A stretch of DNA of 64,000 nt from a bacterium (GCA_025774935.1 JALGZK010000005.1:269841-333840), one strand, 5' to 3'; counted from the stretch's first letter, positions 47,278 to 57,066 are shown. Program-made: numbers and translations. The notes: generated by a model not told the origin, from the letters alone.

Positions 47278-50200
47278 TCAGCGTATCACCGCGGCCTTCA
47301 TGACCTTGACCTCGGACCGCTCGCTCCCTGCCTTGCCCGAGCCGCCTCCGTACACCGGCACGCTCGCCTCGACCCGCACCAGGTAGAGCCCGCTCGCGAC
47401 GCCGGAGGTCTCCCAGACGATCTCGTTGACAGTCGGAACTCCGTCGATGTCGAACCGGCGCACTTCCTGCCCAGAGACGTCCATGATGCGGACGTCAAGG
47501 TCCGCATGCTCCTCGAGGTAGACCCGGACCGTGAGATCCGACATCTTCGCCGGGTTCGGATAGCAGTACGTGCGGTCGTCGACGAGGAGCCCCTCGGTCT
47601 CGTCGGGTTCCGCCGGCAGGAGCGAGTCGGGATACGCCCCCGTCCCGGCGGCCGAGCCGGCCTCGGTCGGCCAGATGATGTTCGCGTCCTTGTGTGCGTA
47701 GGGCATCCGGTAGAAGAGCACGCGGCCGGCGTCTCCGGCGACGAGAACGTCGGTCTCGCCGTCGTCGTCCGCGTCGCCGACCCACGGCGAGCCGAGACTC
47801 GGATCCGACGACACCGGCCATCCGGGAATCGACTCGCCGGTCACGGCTCCCCATCCGAAGAGGTTCCCGCCGGGCCCGCCGACGATGACGTCGAGCTCGC
47901 CGTCATCGTCGATGTCGCCGAGGATCGGCGGACAGCCGTTCGTCGAGAGGCTGTCGCCCGGGTCGAGGATGAGTGGCCAGTTCTCGGCCCGCGTTCCGTT
48001 CGCGCGAAGTCCCACGACCGACCTCGAGCCTGCCGAGAGCGCGAGTTCTAGATACCCGTCCGCGTCGAGATCGGCCAGGGCGCCCCTCGCGAGTACCCCC
48101 CTCTCGAGGCGCACGGGCCAGCCTTCGAGCTCGCGGCCCGACCGGTCCCAGACGTGAACCTCCCCGTTCGACCCGACTCCCACGACCTCGGGCGCGCCGT
48201 CGGCCGCGCGATCGATGTCGCCCACGAGCACCCCGGCGGTCCCGTCGACCCACGACGGAACGGTCACCGGCCATCCGGAGACGGACGATCCGTCGGAGTC
48301 GAGAGCGGCCACCCAACCCCTGTTCGTGGTGGAGAGGACGACCTCGTCCAGGAGGTCGCCGTCCAGGTCGCCTGCAGCGAGCGTCACGTCGTTCAGGATG
48401 AGATGACCGAACGAGTACGGCGACGATCCGACCTGGCCCCCGGTGTGGTCGACGAGTGTCAGATACCCGCCCTGCGACGCCGCGGCGATCTCGAGCCTCG
48501 GCCCTCCGTCGAAGTCGGAGGCGACCGGCGGCGAGCTCGCCGCACCGCCGATGTCCACGGGGAAGCCGCTCGAGTGGAGGTCCGCCGATCCGTCGCCGTT
48601 GAGATCGACGTGATCCCACACGAAGAGCTCGCCCCCGGCAGACGACGCGATCACCTCGAGGTCGCCGTTCGCGTCGAGGTCTTCGAGTGCGGGCGTGTAG
48701 GAGAGCCCGCCTGAGGCCTCGGCGAAGAAACCGAAGGGAACCGAGAACGGCAGGACCGGCGTGCCGTCGGCGTGCCAGGCGTAGATGTTCCCGCTCTCGG
48801 CGCCGACCACGATCTCGTCGAGTCCGTCGCCGTCGAGGTCCGCAACCCTCGGAGAGACTGGACCGATGCGCTCGCCGATGTCGATCGGCCAGCCGTCCTT
48901 CCAGCGGTCGAAGCCGACCTTCATCGTCATCACGGTGTCCGGGTCGGAGATGCGCGTCACCGAGACGTACGTTTTCCCGCCGAAGTTGTTGTCGGTCGAT
49001 GGGTACGTGTCCCAGGAGAACGAGTCGTTGTTCGCCGCGTAGAACGGGTCCTCGGCGCTCCCGGTCCAGTAGAAGCTCCCGATGTTCCCGAGGTCCATGA
49101 TGCCGTCGGCTTCCTCGACCGCGACGCCCCGGTGGTACCGGTCGTAGTTGACCGTGTCGTACGGCATGAGCCCTGGGATGACGCGCGTGTCGTCGATATG
49201 CCAGATCATGAGACCCGGTCCCGGCAGGAGGAAGTCGTACTCGTTGTTCACCGGACAGATCTCCTCGCTGCAGTCGGGGTCGACGGGACCGAGAACGACG
49301 CCGCGCTCCTGCTCGATGATGACCGTGCTGTCCTTGTTGAGGTCGTCGAACCTGTTCTCGACGAGGAAGTACTCGCGGCTCGTGAGGGGGATCTTGAGGA
49401 GCTGGTTCCCTCCCCCCCTGAGCACCGCAGCTCTGACCTCGACGTCCTCCTGGTCCTCGAGGATCACGGGCGGATCGAGCCACCCCATGTACTCCTTCGA
49501 CCACGAGCAGGGCGCCGCGGGGATGAGGCCGAACGCGTAGCCCCACGGCGTGTTCATCCCTATGCGGCCCCCGGAGTCCATGATGCTCCAGTAGCCGACG
49601 GCCGGGAAGAAGTTGAACGTGTTGTAGAGGTCGGGAAGCCCCAGGATGTGGCCGACCTCGTGGGCGAGCGTCCCGTTCAGGACGATCTGGAGGCCGTCCT
49701 GGGAGGAGGTCTCCGGCATGATCGCAGACTCCCACACCTCGCACGTGCCGTCGTTGACGAGGATCGGCTCGCCGAGCGAGATGTGTGCCGACGGGATGTC
49801 AAACGGCGAGTCGAGGTAGACGTCGCTCTGCCAGTCGGCCCCGGCGTGGAAGATGATGTACCCGTCGTACTCGCAGAAGTCGAGCGTGTCGGTCGTGTCG
49901 GCCGCGGCGAACGCGTCCCTGACAAACGCCTCCACCTGGCTGACGTACCAGACCTGCTCCTCGGAGTAGTCGTGGTAGTAGCCCATCTCGTGTGGCACGA
50001 CGTACGCGCCGTCGCTGTCGGCGGGAGCTACCGTCCAATCGATCTCGAGGTTCCCGTACGACGCGGAGTAGTAGTAGTTGTGGAGGGCCGTCATGTGGTA
50101 CTCGAAGTAGTCCTTGTCGTGCGGCGTGCCGTCGAAGCTGGCCTCGTCCCACTCCGAGTAGTCGAAGGTCCCGTCACCGGTGCTCCTGGGGTCGTCGTCG

Positions 50201-50481
50201 GGCTGGAACTCGACCCTGAGCGCGAGGAGGCGGATGATGTCGCGGCCGCCTTCGACCTCGCCCCTCGCGCGCGCCCTCCTCGCGGCCTTCTCGAGGGCGC
50301 TCACCCTCGGAAGGTCGTCGACGAAGTGCTTGGTGGAGACCCTCTGCGCGTCCTCGAGCCGGGGCGAGTCCTTCGTGCACTCGAGGCGGGAACCTGCGAG
50401 CGCTGCCCCCCAACCCGAGGCTATGATGAACGCTGCCGGGACCACGAAGAGCCATCGGCCCCGGCGGAGTGTGCGTGTCAT
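47278..50481 (-). CDS. Secreted M6-family metalloprotease with FG-GAP/VCBS repeats and a C-terminal sorting-type domain
   Basis: The 1,067-residue protein has a signal peptide at about residues 1-30 and an M6 (immune inhibitor A-like) protease domain with the zinc motif HEVGHILGLPD near residue 272. FG-GAP-like repeats rich in DLDGDGLDEIVVG and DADDDGETDVLVAG (about 565-930) probably bind calcium. The last 95 residues, from YCYPNPAKMSDLTVRVY to KVMKAAVIR, match the type A C-terminal signal used by type IX secretion. A start at the ATG is normal. It lies between the DUF5683 pair and the PorV-like gene. A secreted protease role is likely, but targets are unknown. Confidence 0.9.
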   Translation of the reverse strand: MTRTLRRGRWLFVVPAAFIIASGWGAALAGSRLECTKDSPRLEDAQRVSTKHFVDDLPRVSALEKAARRARARGEVEGGRDIIRLLALRVEFQPDDDPRSTGDGTFDYSEWDEASFDGTPHDKDYFEYHMTALHNYYYSASYGNLEIDWTVAPADSDGAYVVPHEMGYYHDYSEEQVWYVSQVEAFVRDAFAAADTTDTLDFCEYDGYIIFHAGADWQSDVYLDSPFDIPSAHISLGEPILVNDGTCEVWESAIMPETSSQDGLQIVLNGTLAHEVGHILGLPDLYNTFNFFPAVGYWSIMDSGGRIGMNTPWGYAFGLIPAAPCSWSKEYMGWLDPPVILEDQEDVEVRAAVLRGGGNQLLKIPLTSREYFLVENRFDDLNKDSTVIIEQERGVVLGPVDPDCSEEICPVNNEYDFLLPGPGLMIWHIDDTRVIPGLMPYDTVNYDRYHRGVAVEEADGIMDLGNIGSFYWTGSAEDPFYAANNDSFSWDTYPSTDNNFGGKTYVSVTRISDPDTVMTMKVGFDRWKDGWPIDIGERIGPVSPRVADLDGDGLDEIVVGAESGNIYAWHADGTPVLPFSVPFGFFAEASGGLSYTPALEDLDANGDLEVIASSAGGELFVWDHVDLNGDGSADLHSSGFPVDIGGAASSPPVASDFDGGPRLEIAAASQGGYLTLVDHTGGQVGSSPYSFGHLILNDVTLAAGDLDGDLLDEVVLSTTNRGWVAALDSDGSSVSGWPVTVPSWVDGTAGVLVGDIDRAADGAPEVVGVGSNGEVHVWDRSGRELEGWPVRLERGVLARGALADLDADGYLELALSAGSRSVVGLRANGTRAENWPLILDPGDSLSTNGCPPILGDIDDDGELDVIVGGPGGNLFGWGAVTGESIPGWPVSSDPSLGSPWVGDADDDGETDVLVAGDAGRVLFYRMPYAHKDANIIWPTEAGSAAGTGAYPDSLLPAEPDETEGLLVDDRTYCYPNPAKMSDLTVRVYLEEHADLDVRIMDVSGQEVRRFDIDGVPTVNEIVWETSGVASGLYLVRVEASVPVYGGGSGKAGSERSEVKVMKAAVIR

Positions 50482-50528
50482 GACGTCCTCACCACCCCAA
50501 CGGCCTCATCCTCGAGGCCGGAGTTCAC

Positions 50529-50555
50529 CGCGGCGCGGGCGCCCCCCGCGCCGCG
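50529..50555 (-). terminator. GC-rich hairpin downstream of the PorV-like gene
   Basis: A perfect 10-bp stem (CGCGGCGCGG at 50529-50538, CCGCGCCGCG at 50546-50555) lies within 35 nt after the PorV-like stop on the minus strand, before the M6 gene. No U tract follows, so it may only reduce read-through. Confidence 0.35.
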
Positions 50556-50561
50556 TCAACG

Positions 50562-51548
50562 CTAGAACGTCGCGGTCAGCGAGAACCGGAAGGGCCGCTT
50601 GAGCCCCTCGGCCTGCGGGACGTTCGCGAGATCGAACGCCCAGTTCTTGTACTTGAGACCCATGCCGTACGCGAGGCCCTTGACCTCTCCGTCCTTGTCG
50701 TAGACGTAGCCGGCGCGGAGCGCCAGGAGGTTCGCGTAGACGTACTCGGCGCCGGCGTTCAGGATCACGCCGGTGGCGACGTCCGCGATGTCCTCCACGA
50801 TGACCAGCGACTTGTTGTACTCGCCGGACACGAGGAGGCTGTTGGTCTCGTCCCTCATGATGATGTACGTGGCCCCGAGCTTGAGGTTCCTCGGAAGCGG
50901 ATCCGACTGCTCCTCGTCGATGTAGGCGATCTTCGGGCCGACGTGGAGGAGCGCGGCGCCGAGCCTCAGCTTGTCCTCCATGGTCTTCCAGAGAACGCCG
51001 AGGTCGACCGCGAACGTGGACCCCGAGCCCTTCTCCTGGTCCTGCGTGAACTGCGCGGGAGCCAGATCGACGTAGACGAACTTGAGGTTGAGGCCGACCG
51101 CCAGGTTCTCCCCGATGGCGGTCCCGTACGCGATCGACGGGATCACTTCGTAGGAGTTGAACTCGCCGATCGGCTCCGGGCTGTCGGGATCGGTCGCGAT
51201 CTGCGTTCCGTAGGTCAGGTAGATCACCGACGCTCCGATCGTCCCGAGCCCCTCCACCTTCTGAGCGTAGGCGATGTACTCGTAGTACACGTCGTCCCAA
51301 TCCGGGACGAGCTGCGTGTGCATGAGCGTGAAGTTGTACTTCCCCTCGATGAACCCGAGTCCGCCCGCGTTCCACGAGATCGCGCTGGCGTCGTCCGCGA
51401 GAGCGACGAAGCTGTCGCCCATTCCCGCGGGACGCGCGCCCGGCTGGATGTAGAGCGACTGCGCTCCCCCGATCGAGACCTGAGCACCCGCGGCCGATGC
51501 GAGCGCCGCCGTGATGAGGACTACCACCGCGATTCTGATCTTGAACAT
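50562..51548 (-). CDS. PorV/PorQ-family outer-membrane protein
   Basis: The 328-residue protein has a signal peptide (MFKIRIAVVVLITAALASAAGA) and the PorV-type start of the mature protein, PAGMGDSFVALADDASAISW, followed by NAGGLGFIEG. The rest is a barrel of alternating strands that ends FRFSLTATF. In Porphyromonas gingivalis PorV shuttles C-terminal-domain proteins from the translocon to the surface attachment complex. Here it lies directly between a C25 protease (34 nt) and an M6 protease, both with sorting-type C-termini, which fits that job. PorQ-like or unrelated lipid-transport roles remain possible. Confidence 0.85.
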   Translation of the reverse strand: MFKIRIAVVVLITAALASAAGAQVSIGGAQSLYIQPGARPAGMGDSFVALADDASAISWNAGGLGFIEGKYNFTLMHTQLVPDWDDVYYEYIAYAQKVEGLGTIGASVIYLTYGTQIATDPDSPEPIGEFNSYEVIPSIAYGTAIGENLAVGLNLKFVYVDLAPAQFTQDQEKGSGSTFAVDLGVLWKTMEDKLRLGAALLHVGPKIAYIDEEQSDPLPRNLKLGATYIIMRDETNSLLVSGEYNKSLVIVEDIADVATGVILNAGAEYVYANLLALRAGYVYDKDGEVKGLAYGMGLKYKNWAFDLANVPQAEGLKRPFRFSLTATF

Positions 51549-51582
51549 CTGTCGTGACTCTCCTTTCGGTCCCGGGATCGGG

Positions 51583-54500
51583 CTACCTCATGACGACCGC
51601 TCTGCCGATCGCCTCGGCCTTGTCCCCGCTGTACTCCTCGGAGGTGGCCTGGATTCTATAGAGATACACACCGTTAGCGAGCTCGTCGCCCTGCTGGTCG
51701 AGGCCGTTCCAGTAGACCTCGTTGGCCCCGGCCGTCGCAGGGATGTCGGACATCGCCCTGATGAGACGTCCTCCGACCGTGAAGACTTCGATTCTCACCG
51801 TGGCCGCCGCCGGCAGCTGGAAGAGGATCGTCGTGCCCTCCTCGCCGCCCGAGAACGGGTTCGGGTGGTTCGCCACGGCCCTGATCTTGAAATCGGCGGC
51901 CGAGACGACCTCGATCCAGACGTCCTCGGTCGACCGGTTGCCCACGTTGTCGGTGGCTTCCACGATGAGCGTGTGCCCGCCCAGCCCGAGCGAGGGCAGG
52001 GCGTAATCGACCGAGCCAGTCCGGTAGCTCCCGAGGTCGTACAGGAAGGCGCCGGTCAGGCTCGTCGTGTCGGCCGAGCCGGCGACCCTGAGGACGATCC
52101 CGTCCTCGAGGTCGCGGTCGACGAGGTTCACGCCGTGGTCGTCGGTTAGCGAGATGGTGAACTCGGATCCCGGAAGAACCGACGTGCCTCCTCCCTCGAA
52201 GCCGACGTCGATGACGGGCCCCGTCGCGTCGGTCACCGCCACGCTGTCCGAGAGCGCCACGTCCTCGAGGGAGAACGAACCGTCGGAGTCGTCGCTATAG
52301 AAGTACCCGCGGATCCTGGCGTAAGGCCCCTCCTCCGCGAGCGCCGACACGACGAACTCAGCGTCGAACTCGCCGTTCGTCACGACGACCGGTCCGTCGA
52401 ACATCGTCTTGCCCGGAAGCGAGTAGTCGACGTGACGCGGCGGGAAGATCGGGTTCCACTGGTCGTACCCGCTCGTGTCCGCCGAGTCGGTCACCGTGAT
52501 CAGCGCGACGCCGCCCTCGCCCTCGGTCGGGCCTGCGTTCGAGCCCTCGATGGTGATCGTGTCCATCCTCTTCATGGGCTCGAGCCCATCGTCGCCGATC
52601 GTCCCTCCCCCGGAGGGAGAGGCCATGGTAAGCGCCGGGTCGCCTATGAGGGCGAACCGGGTGTTGTTGACCCACTGAGAGTGGCCGGTCCCGGTCGATA
52701 TGAAGGCCGCCTGGAACGCCGAGCCCACGTCGAGCACCGCCGTCGGCATCACCCGCTGGTCGTCGAACGTGTGCGAGAAGAACGCGCGGTTCAGGATCGA
52801 GTTCTGTCCCGCCCCGGAGTCCCTCGTGCTCCCGATCGAGGCGATGGCGCCGCCGATCGACGACTTCACGAGGGTCTCCCCCAGCGAGTCGCCGGTCTTC
52901 ATGTCGAACTTGTTGAGCCTGCAGGACGCCGCGAAGAAGAGCGGGAGCCCGTCGAGGTTGTGGAGCCTCGGGACGTCGTCGAGCAGGAAGACGTTCTCGT
53001 GGGCCATCAGAAGCTCGTTCCCGTGGCCCGTGTAGTTCGCGACGAGAAGACCCTCGTTCCACGCGTCGACGATGTCGCGCCTCGCGCCCGACTTGTTGCC
53101 CGCCGCGTCGTGCTCGTACTCCATCAGGTAGATCTTCTTCCGATCGATCGGCCACGGCAGAATGTCGGTCGAGATCTGCTCGGCCTGCTCGGTGTGGTAG
53201 TACTCGGGGTTCGAGGTGTCGTCCCACCCCTTGAGCTCGTCGTCGCCGACCAGCATCACCGTGTTCTTCCACGTGTCGAGGACCGACTCGGTCTCGTACC
53301 GCTCGACCTTGTCGATCATCGTGGACAGCTCGCTCGTCGACCGCGCGGTCATCCGCCCGAGCGCCATCGCCGGGTCGTAGTCGGACACGCTTTCGAAGCC
53401 CACGAACCACTGGTCGGTGGGCCAGTACCCGCCGCCGGTGTAGACCGTCGGGACGTAGCTCTCGATGCTCGAACTCTGGTAGCGCCTGTAGTCCGACGAG
53501 GCGTCGCCGATGAGGAGGACGTGCGTCGGCGGCAGGTCCGCGTTGTCCCAGGCGTACTTCAGGAAGTCCCTGATCGCAGTCGGATCGAAGATGCCCCAGG
53601 AGAACTCGTCGTAGACGTCCGACGTTCTTACGAGCTGGACGTCGTGGCCGCCTCCCGCCGAGCTCTCGCGGTAGTTCTTGAGCCGGACGGCCTCGCCGTG
53701 GAAACCGTCGTAGACGACGATGATGTAGTCGGCGCCGGACGGGGTGCGGAGGTCCGCGAACGTGCTGACCTCGAGCTCCGGCGAGATGTATCCGTCCGCG
53801 GAAGCCGCGGCGTACGAGGCAGTGTCGGCAACCTCGTCCTGGAAGACGGCCCGGCCCGCCTCGATCGAGACCCCCGGCACCGTCCTGAGCGTCAGCTTGT
53901 CGATGATCTTGTAGACGCTCACGTCGTCCCCGGCGAAGCCGCCGATCGAGTGCTCGATCGTGCCCGTGCGGGCGGAGCTGCCGAAGAGGATGTGGTCGTC
54001 GACCGCCCAGAGCTCCCTCCAGAACTCGAGCTCGAACCAGTCGATCAGGATCGCGTCCTCGCGGTGACCCTGGTCCTCCCTCGGGACCACGACCTTGTAC
54101 GTGTTGAAGCCCTCGCGCATCGGGAGCCCGCCGGCCTCGAAGGTGTAGCGTGAGAATCCGTCCCACTCGCCGATGTGCGCTTCGGTGTCGTTCAGCGAGT
54201 AGATGACGTAGTGGTCCGGGTTGACCGAGAAGACCGACGAGTTGCCGTCCGTTCGGGCGCGGAGAACGCCGGTGGAATCGGTGAGGACGTGGTCGAGTGT
54301 CTCGTGGAAGTACCGCGTCTCCGGGACCCCCACGAGCCTCATCTCGGACCAGTACCAGTTGTCTCCCCTGCCCTGGTACTCGTAGATGTTGCGCTCGAAG
54401 TGCTCCCTGGCGACGTAGTTCTCCACGACGAGCGGGTCCGGTTCGTCCTGGAGATCGTCGGCCGCCATCCTCAGGGGCTCGCCCGCGAACCCCGAGGGCG

Positions 54501-55584
54501 TTCCGTCGTACTCCCAGGTCAACCAGTATGCCGAGTCGTTCGCGAACGGGTTCTCGTAGTAGGGCTCGTCCGGGTTCTCGACCTCGAGCTCGGACGACCA
54601 CCCATCGATCGCGAGCGCGTAGAAGATGACCCGGTCGCCGTCGTCGAACGTCCCGTCCCCTCCGTCGTCCACTCGGATCGTACACTCGTCCATCCAGTCG
54701 GGGCGGGGCTCGGTGACGTTGTCGGGAACAGGAAGGCCCCCGCCCGAGAAGACCCTGAACGTGCCAGGATCGATGTCGTCGGGGCCGAGGCCGGCGTGCT
54801 GGAGGTCCTCGTGGGTGACCGAGTGCATCCCCTGCTCCGTCACCGTCATCTTCACCCAGTTCTGCGAGGTCGTGAAGTAGTCGTCCGGTCGGCTCAGCCG
54901 GCGGGCCACGCGGCCCCTGCGCCATTGCTTTCCGTCCTCGTAGTTCAGAAGGACAGAGCGCAGGAGGCTCTCCCTTCGCGGCAGGTCGGCCCGCTGAGGT
55001 CCGTTGTCGCGGACGCCCAGGAAAGAGAGCGAGACCTCGATCGACTCGTGTGAGAACAGCGTGCCGCTTCCGGGATCGACCTGGCAGGGATAGAACTCGA
55101 CCGCGACAGTCCGCTGCGTGGTCGTCCATCGCGGATCGGTGACGGCCGCCGCGCGGTCGGGCCAGCGGCCCTCCGTCGAGTACACATCGCCCTCGACGAA
55201 CGCGTACGAGCTCACTTCCCCCTCGGCGCCCGGAACGATCGAAGCGGCCGGCAGGACCGGGAGCGCGCGCTTCCGCGCCGTCCCGCCCGTGCCGACGGTC
55301 GAGACGACCCGCTCGCAGTCGGGGACCGCGACGACGACGCGCACCACTGGGAGATCCGGGAATCCGGGGACGGAGAGCCGGTCAGCTCCGGACATCGAGA
55401 GCTCGACGTACTGCCGCCCGTCGAGCTCGACCGACCTCGTGACGAGGTCGCCCGGCACGTACCTGAGCACCATGCCGCTCGAACTCGAGGAGACGATCTC
55501 GACCGGTGAGCGCCCCGCGGCCGCCGACGCGAGAGCAGCGATGAGCGCGAGGGCAGCGAGGGTCCGGAGGACGGGCCGTGCCAT
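51583..55584 (-). CDS. Gingipain-like C25 cysteine protease with a C-terminal sorting-type domain
   Basis: The 1,333-residue protein has a signal peptide (residues 1-24) and a long propeptide-like N-terminus (to about 600). The C25 catalytic domain has its His in YTGHGNE near residue 853 and its Cys in AASC near residue 888. A repeated Ig-like region follows. The last 90 residues have PNPFSGGEEGTTILFQL and NGVYLYRIQATSEEYSGDKAE, an FlgD-like sorting domain of the type IX family. Gingipain-like proteins here may process other surface proteins or degrade protein for food. The gene directly abuts the CBS gene with no gap. Confidence 0.93.
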   Translation of the reverse strand: MARPVLRTLAALALIAALASAAAGRSPVEIVSSSSSGMVLRYVPGDLVTRSVELDGRQYVELSMSGADRLSVPGFPDLPVVRVVVAVPDCERVVSTVGTGGTARKRALPVLPAASIVPGAEGEVSSYAFVEGDVYSTEGRWPDRAAAVTDPRWTTTQRTVAVEFYPCQVDPGSGTLFSHESIEVSLSFLGVRDNGPQRADLPRRESLLRSVLLNYEDGKQWRRGRVARRLSRPDDYFTTSQNWVKMTVTEQGMHSVTHEDLQHAGLGPDDIDPGTFRVFSGGGLPVPDNVTEPRPDWMDECTIRVDDGGDGTFDDGDRVIFYALAIDGWSSELEVENPDEPYYENPFANDSAYWLTWEYDGTPSGFAGEPLRMAADDLQDEPDPLVVENYVAREHFERNIYEYQGRGDNWYWSEMRLVGVPETRYFHETLDHVLTDSTGVLRARTDGNSSVFSVNPDHYVIYSLNDTEAHIGEWDGFSRYTFEAGGLPMREGFNTYKVVVPREDQGHREDAILIDWFELEFWRELWAVDDHILFGSSARTGTIEHSIGGFAGDDVSVYKIIDKLTLRTVPGVSIEAGRAVFQDEVADTASYAAASADGYISPELEVSTFADLRTPSGADYIIVVYDGFHGEAVRLKNYRESSAGGGHDVQLVRTSDVYDEFSWGIFDPTAIRDFLKYAWDNADLPPTHVLLIGDASSDYRRYQSSSIESYVPTVYTGGGYWPTDQWFVGFESVSDYDPAMALGRMTARSTSELSTMIDKVERYETESVLDTWKNTVMLVGDDELKGWDDTSNPEYYHTEQAEQISTDILPWPIDRKKIYLMEYEHDAAGNKSGARRDIVDAWNEGLLVANYTGHGNELLMAHENVFLLDDVPRLHNLDGLPLFFAASCRLNKFDMKTGDSLGETLVKSSIGGAIASIGSTRDSGAGQNSILNRAFFSHTFDDQRVMPTAVLDVGSAFQAAFISTGTGHSQWVNNTRFALIGDPALTMASPSGGGTIGDDGLEPMKRMDTITIEGSNAGPTEGEGGVALITVTDSADTSGYDQWNPIFPPRHVDYSLPGKTMFDGPVVVTNGEFDAEFVVSALAEEGPYARIRGYFYSDDSDGSFSLEDVALSDSVAVTDATGPVIDVGFEGGGTSVLPGSEFTISLTDDHGVNLVDRDLEDGIVLRVAGSADTTSLTGAFLYDLGSYRTGSVDYALPSLGLGGHTLIVEATDNVGNRSTEDVWIEVVSAADFKIRAVANHPNPFSGGEEGTTILFQLPAAATVRIEVFTVGGRLIRAMSDIPATAGANEVYWNGLDQQGDELANGVYLYRIQATSEEYSGDKAEAIGRAVVMR

Positions 55585-56058
55585 CTATTCCCCCTGGGAG
55601 GCCGCGGATGCAGCCCCCGTGAAGGCACTTGAGATGTCGCTTCTGTTCAGAACACCGACGAGCCTGCCGTCGTCATCGACGACCGGCACGAACACGAGCT
55701 TGCGATTCAGCATGAGAGCGGCGACCTTCATCATCGACGTCTCGGGCCCGACCGTCACCGGGTCGCCTGCCATCACGTCCTCGGCGAGAAAGAGCGACGG
55801 TTCGATCTCGGCCATGGTCTGGGTCTCGATCGCGCCCAGGTCGTCGAGGAACGCAAGCTCATCGAACATCGTGAGGTAGTGAGGTATGAAGATGTTGATG
55901 AGCTCCTCGTGGGTCACCACCCCGAGAAGGCGCCCCTCCTTATCTGTGACTGGGACGCCGGTTATGCGGTGTTTCTTCAATATGGACGCGATATCGGCGA
56001 CGTTCGCCACCCTCTCGACGGTGACCACGTCGCTGGTCATGTAGTCACGGGCCTTCAT
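55585..56058 (-). CDS. Two-CBS-domain protein
   Basis: The 157-residue cytoplasmic protein is two CBS domains: MTSDVVTVERVANVADIASI with GVPVTDKEGRLLGVVTHEEL, then LAEDVMAGDPVTVGPETSMM with FVPVVDDDGRLVGVLNRSDI. Such pairs bind adenine nucleotides and usually regulate a partner. It directly precedes the C25 protease gene without a gap, but nothing about the domain explains that neighbour. Function is unassigned. Confidence 0.9.
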   Translation of the reverse strand: MKARDYMTSDVVTVERVANVADIASILKKHRITGVPVTDKEGRLLGVVTHEELINIFIPHYLTMFDELAFLDDLGAIETQTMAEIEPSLFLAEDVMAGDPVTVGPETSMMKVAALMLNRKLVFVPVVDDDGRLVGVLNRSDISSAFTGAASAASQGE

Positions 56059-56111
56059 ATCGCAGCCTCGAAACCGCCAAACGGCCGTATTCAGCGCTCC
56101 AGAGGGCCTCA

Positions 56112-56129
56112 GAGGCTTCCCCAGGCCTC
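56112..56129 (-). terminator. Small hairpin between ptsN-like and CBS genes
   Basis: GAGGC at 56112-56116 pairs with GCCTC at 56125-56129 in the 96-nt gap. The U tract is poor, so a terminator role is only possible. Confidence 0.25.
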
Positions 56130-56154
56130 CGAAACGCCGGGGAAAAGAAGCCCC

Positions 56155-56613
56155 CTACCCCACCGAGTCGAGGAGGCTCAGGACCTCCTTGACCGAGTCC
56201 GTATCGAGCAGGAGCTGCCGGTTCCCCTCGTCCTTCATGAGGAACGACAGCCTCGCCATCAGGTTCAGGTAGACCCGCGAGGGTTCCTGGGCCTTCGGCG
56301 CCCCGATGAGAAAGACGAGCCTCACCGGGAGGCCGTCCAGTGCGCCGAAGTCGACGTCCGCCGTCGTCCTTCCGAACGCGAGGACGACCCGCTTCACCGA
56401 GTCGCTCTTCGCATGTGGGAAGGCCACGCCGTAACCGACGCCTGTCGTCACGAGCGCCTCTCTGGCCAGAACGTCGCGCAGAAACGCGTCGCCGTCGCCG
56501 ACGTGCCTCGAGCGGGACAGGAGCTTCACCATCGCCCCGATGACCTCGTCCTTCCCGCCGGGCGCGACCTCGAGGTCGATGTGCTTCGCATCGGTGAACG
56601 CCGAGAGCTTCAT
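56155..56613 (-). CDS. PTS EIIA-domain protein (PtsN/fructose type)
   Basis: The 152-residue protein is a single EIIA domain of the mannitol/fructose/Ntr class. The phosphorylated His67 is in YGVAFPHAKSDSV, and VRLVFLIGAPKAQEPSRVYL is typical. Without EIIB or EIIC neighbours it is more likely a regulatory PtsN-like protein than a sugar transporter part. The ATG is followed by KLSAFTDAKHIDLEV; a longer frame before it is implausible. It starts 16 nt after the small membrane protein gene. Confidence 0.9.
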   Translation of the reverse strand: MKLSAFTDAKHIDLEVAPGGKDEVIGAMVKLLSRSRHVGDGDAFLRDVLAREALVTTGVGYGVAFPHAKSDSVKRVVLAFGRTTADVDFGALDGLPVRLVFLIGAPKAQEPSRVYLNLMARLSFLMKDEGNRQLLLDTDSVKEVLSLLDSVG

Positions 56614-56629
56614 TGTCCTGTCATCTCCG

Positions 56630-57061
56630 TCAGACCGCCCGCCCGGCGACGTTCCGGACCGCGACGAACACGGACATCGCGATGATCGCAACCTGCCACC
56701 ACGCGTGCCGCACCGGAAGCTCGCGGCCGTGTGGGATCACCTTCATCAGTCGCTCGTTGTGCCCAGGGAACAGCTTCCATCTGCCGGGGATCACGCCCTT
56801 CTTCCACAGGAGGTTCTCGATGTCGGGCACGACTCCGCCAAGTGCTCCCCAGAAGACCGTCGAACCGCCGAGGCCGAGCAGAAGCATGGTCGCAAAGACG
56901 GCCGCCAGAACGGACGCCTCGAGCCAGATCTTCTCGAACTCGTAGTGAGGGATCACGTCGAAAGGGATGTGGCCAACGACGCCCAGAGCAAACGCGGTTC
57001 CCTTTCCGTCTACGAACGATCCGGCCGCGGCCCCGATCGCCATGTGGGCGAGGACGGTCAC
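56630..57061 (-). CDS. Small membrane protein with conserved-looking His/Asp residues (YdjM/DUF457-like)
   Basis: The 143-residue protein has about four hydrophobic segments. Between them lie polar His and Asp residues: GHIPFDVIPHYE, GGVVPDIEN, FPGHNERLMKVIPHGRE. This pattern recalls the membrane-bound hydrolase family YdjM/DUF457, whose activity is unproven. The GTG start lies behind GGGGGA, six nt after the accA stop. It has no obvious link with accA or ptsN beyond co-transcription. Confidence 0.65.
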   Translation of the reverse strand: MTVLAHMAIGAAAGSFVDGKGTAFALGVVGHIPFDVIPHYEFEKIWLEASVLAAVFATMLLLGLGGSTVFWGALGGVVPDIENLLWKKGVIPGRWKLFPGHNERLMKVIPHGRELPVRHAWWQVAIIAMSVFVAVRNVAGRAV

Positions 57062-57066
57062 TCCCC

